DNA of 64,000 nucleotides from Owenia fusiformis. Its lineage: Eukaryota > Annelida > Polychaeta > Sabellida > Oweniidae. The notes beneath the pieces are model-generated. The model searched no databases and was not told the origin of the DNA. It saw only the letters and a list, made by a program, of their open reading frames with translations. The stretch covers positions 2,101,169 to 2,165,168 of the forward strand of contig CAIIXF020000010.1 of the NCBI GenBank assembly GCA_903813345.2, read 5' to 3'. This document shows, one piece after another, positions 45,701-57,700 of this stretch. How positions within the stretch are numbered: position 1 is the first letter of the stretch; each line of letters starts with the position of its first letter. A program made the position numbers and the translations under genes.

Positions 45701-48700
45701 AGTTCATGTAAAGAGGCAGCTACATCTGGGTGTGGAGCATCACCATGTATCTGCCTCTTCATCTCTAGGCTGTCAGTGAAGTACTTTAGAGCTCTATTGT
45801 AATCACCTTTGGCCTGGTAGATATTACCCAGTTCATGTAAAGATACAGCTACCTCTGAATGTGGAGCATCACCATGTATCTGCCTCTTCATCTCCAAACT
45901 GTCAGTGAAGTACTTTAGAGCTCTAATATAATCACCTTTAGACCGGTAGATATTACCTAGTTCATGTAAAGAGACAGCTACATCTGGATGTGGACCATCA
46001 CCATGTATCTCCCTTTTCATCTCCAGACTGTCAGCGAAGTTTTTGAGAGCTCTATTGTAATCACCTTTAGCTTGGTAAACTGAACCTAGCTGGTGTAAAG
46101 AGGCAGCTACATGTGGGTGTGCAGCATCACCATGAATCTGTTTGTATATCTCTAGGCTGTCACTGAAGTACTTTAGAGCTCTATTGTAATCACCTTTAGC
46201 ATTGTAGACTATACCTAGCTCATGTAAAGAGACAGCTACCTCTGGATGTGGAGCATCACCATGTATCTGCCTCTTCATCTCCAAACTGTCAGTGAAGTAC
46301 TTTAGAGCTCTAATATAATCACCTTTAGACCGGTAGATATTACCTAGTTCATGTAAAGAGACAGCTACCTCTGGATGTTGACCATCACCATGTATCTCCC
46401 TTTTCATCTCCAGACTGTCAGCGAAGTTTTTGAGAGCTCTATTGTAATCACCTTTAGCTTGGTAAACTGAACCTAGCTGGTGTAAAGAGGCAGCTACATG
46501 TGGGTGTGCAGCATCACCATGAATCTGTTTGTATATCTCTAGGCTGTCACTGAAGTACTTTAGAGCTCTATTGTAATCACCTTTAGCATTGTAGACTATA
46601 CCTAGCTCATGTAAAGAGACAGCTACCTCTGGATGTGGAGCATCACCATGTATCTGCCTCTTCATCTCCAAACTGTCAGTGAAGTACTTTAGAGCTCTAA
46701 TATAATCACCTTTAGACCGGTAGATATTACCTAGTTCATGTAAAGAGACAGCTACCTCTGGATGTGGAGCATCACCATGTATCTGCCTCTTCATCTCCAA
46801 ACTGTCAGTGAAGTACTTTAGAGCTCTAATATAATCACCTTTAGACCGGTAGATATTACCTAGTTCATGTAAAGAGACAGCTACCTCTGGATGTTGACCA
46901 TCACCATGTATCTCCCTTTTCATCTCCAGACTGTCAGCGAAGTTTTTGAGAGCTCTATTGTAATCACCTTTAGCTTGGTAAACTGAACCTAGCTGGTGTA
47001 AAGAGGCAGCTACATGTGGGTGTGCAGCATCACCATGAATCTGTTTGTATATCTCTAGGCTGTCACTGAAGTACTTTAGAGCTCTATTGTAATCACCTTT
47101 AGCATTGTAGACTATACCTAGCTCATGTAAAGAGACAGCTACCTCTGGATGTGGAGCATCACCATGTATCTGCCTCTTCATCTCCAAACTGTCAGTGAAG
47201 TACTTTAGAGCTCTAATATAATCACCTTTAGACCGGTAGATATTACCTAGTTCATGTAAAGAGACAGCTACCTCTGGATGTGGAGCATCACCATGTATCT
47301 GCCTCTTCATCTCCAGACTGTCAGTGAAGTTTTTTAGAGCTCTATTGTAATCACCTTTAGCATGGTAGACTGAACCTAGCTCATGTAAAGAGACAGCTAC
47401 CTCTGGATGTGGAGCATCACCATGTATCTGCCTCTTCATCTCCAGACTGTCAGTGAAGTTTTTTAGAGCTCTATTGTAATCACCTTTAGCTTGGTAAACT
47501 GAACCTAGGCGGTGTAAAGAGGCAGCTACATGCGGGTGTGGAGCATCGCCATAAATCTGTCTGTATATATCTAGGCTGTCAGTGAAGTATTTTAGAGCTC
47601 TATTGTAATCACCTTTAGCCCAGAAGATATTACCTATTTCATACAAAGAGACGACTACATCTGGGTGTGGAGCCTCACCGTGTATCTGCCTGTTCATCTC
47701 CAGACTGTCACTGAAGTACTTTAGAGCTCTAATGTAGTCACCTTTAGCCTGGAAGACATTACCTAGTTCATGCAAAGAGTAAGAGACATCTGGGTGTGGA
47801 GCATCACCATGAATCTTTCTATTCATCTCTTGACTGTCAGTGAAGTACTTTAGAGCTCTAGAGTAATCACCTTTGCCATTGTAAATTAGACCTAGCTCAT
47901 GTAAAGAGGCAGCTACTTCTGGGTGTGGAGCATCACCATGAATTAATTTTCTGATTTGAAGACTTTCTTTAGAGTAAGTTAAAGAAATGTTATGCTTGCC
48001 TGTACTCCTATATAAAGTTCCCAATGTGTGTTTTATGTCACCCTTTTGTTGTAAAGTACCCTTAACTTGTACCGAATCACATTCTTTTTCAAATGCTTCA
48101 ATTGCACTGTCAAAAATATTCATGTTTTGAAAAATGTTCCCTTTAATATTATTTGAATTTTCAAAATACCTTTTTTTCCAGTTCCGATTGTCAGAGTCTT
48201 TTCGATTGCCTGTTTTAAATCCAACCGTAAGAAAATCTAACCAAGGCTTAAAGGTGTAATAAAATCGAAATATTGCACTATAATCACGAACTGACATTGA
48301 TTTTGATGGATCATCATCATCTTGTGGTCGGGTGAAGCAGATATCATCATGCTGTCTGTTATATCTGCTATATACTAAGTGGCGAAGGTTTATAGCAATG
48401 CAAACCATGAGTTTTAGGTCTCTACAAGCCTTTGGTTCAATTATACCCTTCTTTTCAAGTTCACTAAGGATATCAAGGGGGGCATCAAATTTGCATCCAT
48501 ATATTAATTTCAATGTATTGACAGATATTGTTGCAAACCTATAGATATCCTTTTTGGTATGTATTTGGGAGGAGAGGGATTTTGGTGTGAAAGGATGTTT
48601 AGAAAAGTTCTCAAGGTCTTCTTTCATTGTCTCAATACCTCGTTCATAAGCTATTGACTTCTGGGATTCCTTTGATGAAGAAGCAAGGATTTGATCAATC

Positions 48701-51700
48701 ATGGATGTGTATTCATCAACTAACTCTACATCCCCATGAAGGAGAGTCTTTGACTGGAGGACATCACTTAGATGATAGCCCTCCTTCTCTGACTTGTCCT
48801 CCTGTTGGCACTCAGCCATCTCTGATGGGGTCATTATGAGTTCAATGGGTTCAGGTCTGTTTGCAGTGGCTTTGCGGCCAAGTGGAGTCTTGCTTGCCCA
48901 TGGAGAGGCACCATCAAATGAGATGCCCTGGGGTGTAATGTCATCATAAAAGTTATTATCTTTTACTCCCCCAAGAAGCTTATTGTGATCATTGAGAACT
49001 GGGATGCTAAGACAGTAAGGAAGTGTTTCAGCTAGATTAAGGATTTTGATATGAACATAGTGGGCAAGCACTCTGAAATATGCCTTGATATCTTCAATTT
49101 GTTTTGTGGATTTCCCAGTTGGGTCATACAGTACTGAAAACTCTAAGTCTGACCAGGCTGTTGCTTCTTTACGAGCCAACGAGCCATGACCTAAGATGGC
49201 ATATCTACATTGAGGGAAACCTAAAACCTTCATACAATCTTCAATAACTGCAAAATGAAAACCTTTTATCCTGTCAGTGACCTCATTATAAAATACATTG
49301 CTTTCTTCAATTGTTTGAATTTCGTCTTCTTCACTCATGTCTGCTGTGACAGACAAATCTATTTTCATAACATTCTTATGAATATGGTTGATAATGTTTG
49401 TCTCATATTCACGCACCTCATTTATCAGTGACCTTAACTTCACAACACTTTCAGCTGTTGACATATCTATAACCTTTGGGGTACTTGGAACTTTCTTTAA
49501 AAATTCTGTCTCTATAACCTGGAGTCTTTCTTTAATATAAGTTTCATGACTACCTGCAGTGTTTTCATGATTGTCATTGTCCTTTTGGATCTTTTGGTAT
49601 CTCCTCAGTGCAGCATTTAGGAGGCAACATGCTTTTGTAAAGTACCAGCCTTCAGGTGATGTTTCAGTGAGCTTGAGGTATTCTTCAGCCAGCGTACACA
49701 TGTCTTTGGCCTGTTGTTCTATCTGTTTGCTGTTCTTTTTCTCTTTGCCATATTTAGCAATTTGCTGGCCTAGTCTGTACATGTAGGTAGATGTTTCTGA
49801 ATTAAAATAGCATTTTTTTGTTTATTTAAAAGTACTACAACACACAAATTGTGATAAATATGTAACAACGATGTCCAAAGAGGAAAAATGTCTGTTTCAT
49901 TCAAATTTTACATGCTGATGGCTAGGGACAAAGGAGCTTTGCCCAAGAAGACATTTTCAAGATGGCTGCTGAATTTCAAATTGGCCACCATTTTTTGTAA
50001 AAGAACTTAATCTTTCAAATACCAGTAGACAGATTTCGTTCAAATTTTATATGGTGACGCCTAGGGAGACTGGAGCTCTGCTTGATAAGGAATTTTTAAG
50101 GTGGCAGCTAAATTTCAAAATGGTCGCCATTTTTCTTAAAAGAATGTAATCTTTGATAACTCAAATACCAGTTGACGGACTTCGTTCAAAGGGAGGGTGG
50201 GATAATTGGCTAATACCTCCATGGTCAAAATAAATCATTCTTAGGAGTAACATGAAGAATAATATTTAAGTGCTTGGGCACACATAGGCTGAGATAAGGG
50301 TCATTTAGTTCAGTAAGGTTGTGTTGACCTATATGGGGCTGTGCACCATTTACTTAACATGGGGATATCAGCGTATCCCAATAGAGGCCATTGGTTTCCA
50401 TTGATTATCACAAAAATCCCCAAAAATCCCTATAACCTGAATTGATTGCAAATTTCATAATTTCACAATATGACACAAATGGTTTATCACATTAAATGTG
50501 CAAATATGAAGTTTGGAATCGATTCAGGTCATACATATATAAAAGATTGTACATTTTTTCATTATTTTTTCCCTACAAAATGGCTATAGAAAAATGCTCC
50601 AAAAACAGCATTTACACTTATCAAATATCATACAACTTTGTAAAACCAAAGATTATACTATTATATTTTATTATTTAGTAACATATTTGGATAAGATGTA
50701 GGGATGCGTATGATGCAAATTAATTTTGATAGACACAAAATACTTCCTGGTTTGGAACCTATGCCTCTCACTTCAAGATGGAATTATGACCCTAATAAGT
50801 GGCCTATACATCAATACAGTGCTGAATATAGGTCAACAAGATACTAATGTGCATACTGCATACTCATTTTTAAAAATCAGATGAATTATTTTTTTTCATG
50901 GGAGATCATAATATTGAGAGTGCGCTACTTTCTTTTATATGCTGATGCCTAAGCTATGTTCACACCAAAGGCGAATGCCACGCTTTAAATCGGCGAGCAA
51001 AGCGGCACCAAAGCATGGCGCTTTAAAGCGACTTGTAAAGCGGCACCAAAGCGTAACAAAGCTTGCTTTAAAGCGTGGTGTCGTATTAGGTCGTAGAAAA
51101 GCTCGGAATAAAGCGGGATGTTCGGCTAGAGCGCCAAAAATTTTTAAACTGTTTAAAAATTTTGGGCGCTCAGTTACGAATTGATTAAAGCGCCGAGAGC
51201 TTATCAAAGCTTAAGAAACCATAACAAAGCTCAGCAAAGCTTGACCCAAAGCGTAGGAAAGCTTAACAGAGCTTGGTTCAAAGCGGGGACCCCAGTCTCT
51301 TCACGGTCTGTTACCACTTGACACGCTTCGTTTAGATGTCTCAAGCTTTGCTACGATCTGGCATGAAGATCTGACATGAGGTCAGACGCTTGCATCAATA
51401 TCTGACACTCTTTGTTACGCTTTCATTAAGGACTTCAAGCTTTTTAACAAATTGCGACGCTTTAATCAAGGATTGAAACGCTTTGTTGCACTTGACAAGC
51501 TTCCTCACGCTCTCTCACGCTCTTTTAAGCCATGCGACTAACATCATGTCTTCATCAGATAGGTCATGATCTGGTCCATCTGGAATTTCTGGATCTTGTT
51601 GTTCTGCCATCGTCTTCTCGAGTCAAAAATACAATGGTTTTATGGATCTACTGCATCTTTATACAGCCATTTGATCAAAAGCGTCATGATAAAGGCGATC

Positions 51701-54700
51701 TCGAAAATGCACAACATAGCTTGGCAATCGTATCAGAGCCTGATTAAAGCGTCATAATCGCATCAAAGTGTAATAATGCTTACCAAAGCTTATCAAAACG
51801 TGATTTTAAGCGTAACAAAGCCTGGCCGAAGCGGGATCATAGCATGAGGAACCGTAACAAGTCGGGAAATCAGAGCGTATCAGAGCTTATCAGAGCGTGA
51901 TAGTACTTAGGAGATCGTGATATTTTTGGAAATGCAAACAAAATGACGGCGCTTTGCTCGCCGATTTAAAGCGTGGCATTCGCTGTTGGTGTGAACGTAG
52001 CTTTAAAAATGTTTGGCGCTCTTGCCGAATATCCCGCTTTACTCCGAGCTTTTCTACGACCTATTACGACCCCGACGCTTTAATCAAGCTTTGTTACGCT
52101 TTGGTGCCGCTTAACAAGCCGCTTTAAAGCGCCATCAAAGCGCCGTTGGTGTGAACGTAGCTTAAGGGACAAAGGAGCTTTTTTCAAGAAGAGATCATGT
52201 TTTACCGATAGATCTTCTGGTGCCTCCTCATAAAAAAATTGCATTAATTCATCGAAATCAGGAAATCTCCGGGGAAATCTATTTCATCCATTTTTATGAT
52301 TTTGAAGAAAGGTACCCTGGTGTTTTGAAAGTAGTCCCAGCGCTTGACAAATCAGAAAGTTAGCGGGCATAGGCTTTTCAAAAGTTGAATTGGCCCACTG
52401 TGAACAGTTTACTGGTTTACTTGACTGGTATGCACTAAGAGTTTGCTTTTTCTTGCTACGTTCCATTACAACTTTTGGTCCTTTCCCTTTGGCACTAGTG
52501 CTTATATAGTTACATCAGGGGTTTCCTTAAGGTACAAATTGCCACTGGACAATATGTCCAGTAACTTCGAAAATCTACTGGACCAGCCAAATTTTTGCTG
52601 GGGAATTTTTTTTCGATATTTTGGAATTTTTTAGTTTGTTTTAAGCACTAAATGGTGTGTACTCTTAAATATTATGTTCTATTCCTATGAATATGACTGG
52701 TTTTCATAGTCCACTCTAATGGAATGATTTCTGTTTACTCTACCAACCTGGCAGAATTGAGTCAGGTGTGTTCAGATCAGTAATCAATGTAGTAAGCATG
52801 GAACTTGTTGGTTTGATGCTAATTAACTATTTGCTTATAAATGCACATTTAATTGCAAAATAAAGTGTGTTGGGAAGATATATCTAATAAACTATCATAG
52901 GAATTTCAATTTCTTCTAATTTGAAGTTTAGTTCCTTCCTTGAGATAGAGATATTTAATCTCAGCTGTAATTGAGCATCAAAAGTGTGATAGAGCAACAT
53001 ATGCGATTTGATTAGGTGTTGGCTCATTCTAAATTGACACTGGTCACACTTCACACACTTGGACCAAGGTGGTTTACATTCTACTAGTATCTTATAATGC
53101 TTTCTGATTGGTCAAAGGTCAGAGGTGGGTGGGTTTGTTTTTGAGTTGATTGTCAGATAAGATTGAGACTTCATTTTCTCCGGCAGGAAACACTTGAAAA
53201 AATATTTGTCTTGTTTTGATCCAATATCGGTAAAACTACAACATGGTTTCAAATCATTGGGGACATGTAAATAATGTATGTCTCTTTGAAGATGATAGAT
53301 CAACTTCTACCTGTCCAAAATTGTAACTTTTCTCAGAAAAACAGACATAAATCAAGGTGGACACTCGGTTAAGCTTATCCCATGCCAGGACTATAGTCCT
53401 GCATCGAGCGCAATCTTTTGCCTGTACGATTACGACTTGAGAGAATTATCTACGCCCCTCATACTTAAGATACCTACTTCAATAGATTCCTGGGTATTTT
53501 AGCATTCTTTTTGTGTAGTTGAATCCACAATTGTTTGGGTATATCGGCAGAACGGGAACATTTTTCTTTTTCATCGAGAGATATTCCATCACTTTCCAAG
53601 ATGGCGGTTGGATTTAAAAGGGGATTCCCCGTTTGTCTGACCTGGAAGTGGCAGGGAAGCAACAATAAATGGAGGAATTTGATGGTTGAAATAAGTTAAA
53701 TATTACACACAAATATTGCGATCAAAAATGAAAATTTCTTTGTTCTGCCGATAAACCCAGAAAACTGTGGATTCAACTAGGCCTACATGAAAAGAATGCT
53801 AAAATACCAAGGAATCTATTGAAGTAGGTATCTTAAGTGTAAGAAGCATAGAAAATTCTCCCATGTTGTAATCGTACAGGCAAAAGAATAAGACGTTAGC
53901 AGGACTATTGTCCTGGCACGAGATAAGGTTCAGCACTTTTTGAAATGTCTTGGACCAAGCTGAGATCTACTGCCACTGGTCAAATGCTGTCGGTCGGCCG
54001 CTTAAGGAAACCCCTGGTTTACACTATACATCATCATAGGTATGTTATAGTAGTAGATAAGATACTGTACTCTATGAATTCTTGTACTTTGATCAGTCAT
54101 TATGGGTATACAAACTATTTGACTGATTTAGACATTAAATATTGAGCTGGACTTACCTCCAGTGTCATTGAGGCTATTTTTCCTTGTCTTTTCTTTGGCT
54201 TCTTTACGTATTTGGGCTCTTTGTATAAATCGTTCTTTACCCTTTGGTGCATTTAGGGGGGCTATAAAAAGAAAATAAAAATGGTGAAGAGTTAAGATCA
54301 TGAAACACCCAAAGGATGAGTCCGGATATATGCCCTTTTGGTCCCTCATTTAAATGTTTGTAAAATATGTTTTTTATGACTGTCCTAGTTATATTTGATA
54401 AGTATACATGTATTTACTTTTTCATGAGTTTTGATGCATAATTAACCCCCTGCTGAGAGTCAGAATAAGTATCCTAACAAAGAAAAAATAGTCATTATCA
54501 AAGAAACAACACCAATGGCAACATGTATGACATACAAAGAAGAAATAACTTAAGACCCATGAAGAATTTAATGATTATTTACAAAGTAAATAGTTTTTAA
54601 TAGCATAGCAACATCTTTGTTATCTTACTATAACTGATTATTGGCGCATGCATATTTTCATTCAATTCACCCTTAGTCATAGTTGAGTAAAGGTTTTCAG

Positions 54701-57700
54701 TCAGGTTTTCAGTGCGAATTGGCATAAACAAACCAAAAAATAAAAATTATTTTGAATTTTACAAAAATTGATGCAACTTCCTTCAAAATTTACCCATTGC
54801 ATTCGTTTGACTTCACTCCTTAAAAGAGAGCTTCGTCTTCACTCTTTCAAAGTAAAATAAACCTGTGAAATCACCGCGCCAATCAGTGTTCGTCGGCCAA
54901 ATTTGACCGACGTTCTATTTATGGTCATTCCTTCTGACGTCATCGTTGAGCCCGGAATTGACCAATGACATGCGCATATTTAATTAGAACGCATTTGGCG
55001 TATGTTTCTTCAAGCTCGCTGATTGGTGGAAGAAAGGTCAGTGGGTAGGTCAAAAGTTATTTATTTCCCAAACTGTCACCGGTACCCATCGTGGGGGATG
55101 TAATATGGTCTCTACTAGGCAGAGTGTAGTTTAACTAGACTCTGCACGAAGGGTATTCAAAATTGAGCTAGAAGCTTCAAATAAAAAGCATTTTAAAGCT
55201 CTTGTCTTCTTCTTTCTTATGGTTTCATTATCCCATCGAACGAAGTTCGGAGGGATATAGGGAACGCCTCCGTCCGTCCGTCCGTTTGTCCGTCCGTCTG
55301 TCTGTCTGTCCGTCCGTACGTACGTCCGTCCGTCCGGGCAATAACTCAAATACCGTTCGCCTGATTTTGTTCATATTTTATACACATATACCCTATGGGA
55401 GTAGAAGTTCTGCTCGAAAGCCGATTTTTAAAATGGCCGCTCATTACAAAATGGCGGCCATTTTAGTGCCGAATTTACAGTAATTTAGGTGCAATATGTA
55501 AAATTGTAATAGCAATATGTTTTAGATGTAAAAAAATTATATAGGACATTAATAAAGCTAGAAATGTAGACATTAAAGAAGCACATTGCAGCCATCTTGA
55601 AAAATGGCTGCCTTTACTCGTTATTTTACGATTTTTGCTGTACCTCGAAAAGTAGTGGAGCGATTTTGTTCATATTTGGTATGTGAATACTATAAACATT
55701 GCACACTGTCTAAAGACACTTTTGGTAGAAGGTGGCCATTTTAAAAAATGGCCACCATTTTGAAAAATGGCCGCCATTTTAACCTATTTTACCATAACTC
55801 GAAAAGTAGTGAAGCGATTTTGTTCATATTTGGTATGTGAATACTATAAGCATGGCACACTGTCTAATGACACTTTTGGTAGAAGGCGGCCATTTTTCAA
55901 AATGGCCACCATTTTAACGTATTTTACTATAACTCGAAAAGTAGTGGAGCGATTTTGTTCATATTTGGTATTTGAATACTAAAAGCATGACACACTGTCC
56001 TATGACACTTTTAGTAGAAGGTGGCCATTTTAAAAAAAATTTTGAAAAATGGCCGCTATTTTAACGTATTTTATAATAATTCGAAAAGTAGTGAAGCGAT
56101 TTTGTTCATATTTGGTATGTGAATACTTTAAGCATGGCACACTGTCTCATGACACTTTTGGTAGAAGGCGGCCATTTTGAAAAAATGGCCGCCATTTTAA
56201 CGTATTTTACTATAACTCGAAAAGTAGTGGAGCGATTTTGTTCATATTTGGTATGTGAATACTATAAGTATGGCAAATGGTCTAATGACACTTTTGGTAG
56301 AAGGCGGTCATTTTGAAAAATGCTACTTTGTTTGTAAAAATGACATCCATGACTGTTCGATGGGATTCGCTACGCTTTGGCGTTGCCGTTGTTCTGGTTT
56401 TTAGCTCACATGGTGAGCTATTGCAATCGCTCACTTGTCCGTCTGTCTGTCCGTCCGTCCGTCTGTCCATCCGTCCGTCCGTCAACAATAGTGGCACGTT
56501 TTAAAACCTCTGTCGATAGGATTTCTGTTTTAAGTTATTTCTGTTCAACATCAATACAGAAAACCCCCCTATGACTCCTGGTTCAAAAGCTCGCCTATTT
56601 TCAAAATGGCCGTCACTTTTGTCTCGCAAAATTCACTTTTAGCCCATTTTCTAGCTAACCTCTGTCGATAGGATTCCTGTTTTAAGTTATTTCTGTTCAA
56701 CATCAATACAGAAAACCCCCCTATGACTCCTGGTTCAAAAGCTCGCCTATTTTCAAAATGGCCGTCACTTTTGTCTCGCGAAATTCACTTTTGGCTCATT
56801 TCCTAGCTTTACAAATAATTTCAGGTGTCCTACATTGTAAAAATCCATGTCAATGTAAAGATGAGATATATGAAATAATTTTGTTACAAAAAATCAGCGA
56901 AAAATTGTATCCATTTTTTTTATTTTCAGCCATTTTAGTTAACATTGATTTGTCTATCTGACTCGCGAAATCCACTTTCTGTGGCACGTTTTAAAACCTC
57001 TGTCGATAGGATTCCTGTTTTAAGTTATTTCTGTTCAACATCAATTCAGAAAACTAACCTATGACTCCTGGTTTAAAAGCTCGCCTATTTTCAAAATGGC
57101 CGCCATTTTTGTCTCGCGAAATTCACTTTTGACCCATTTCCTAGCTTTACAAATAATTTCAAGTGTCCTACATTGTAAAAATCCATGTCAATGTAAAGAG
57201 TAGATGTATGAAATAATTTTGTTACGAAAAATCAGCGAAAAATTATATCCATTTATTTATTTTCAGCCATTTTAGTTAACATTGATTTGTCCATCTGTCT
57301 CGCAAAATCCACTTTTGGACCATTTACCTTAAACCCTCTGTAGATAGGATTCCCATTTTAAGTTAATTTTGTTCAACATCAATACAAAAAACTCTCCTAT
57401 GACTCTTGGTTCAAAAGCTCGCCTATTTTCAAAATGGTTGCCATTCTTGTTTCGCAAAATTCACTTTTTGCCCATTTCCTAGCTTTACAAATAATTTCAG
57501 CTGTCCTGCATTGTAAAAAGCCATGTCACTGTAAAAGGTAGTTGTATGAAATAATTTTGTTACAAATAATCAGCAAAATATTATATCCGTTTTTTTATTT
57601 TCAGCCATTTTAGTTAACATTGATTTGTCCATCTGTCTCGGGAAATCCTCTTTTGGACCATTTGCTTAAAACCTCTGTCAATAGGATTCCAGTTTCAAGT

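Larger units (their letters stand above)
49797..54156. other. TPR-gene intron 2, repeats only
   Basis: Contains a fragment (about 49860-50190) of the family with 'aactcaaataccagttgacgg' and 'aaaatggtcgccattttt' words, the 50953-52162 element and the 52516-54016 element. No exon of either gene is seen on either strand. Confidence 0.6.

Noticed and set aside
51532-51757. Overlapping plus-strand frames in the AAAGCG-rich element
   Set aside because: By-products of repetitive sequence; no recognisable domain, two overlapping frames equally open.
55202-56574. Frames rich in Arg/Pro/Ser-Val repeats
   Set aside because: Translations of CCGTCC microsatellites and the adjacent repeat units, in both strands.
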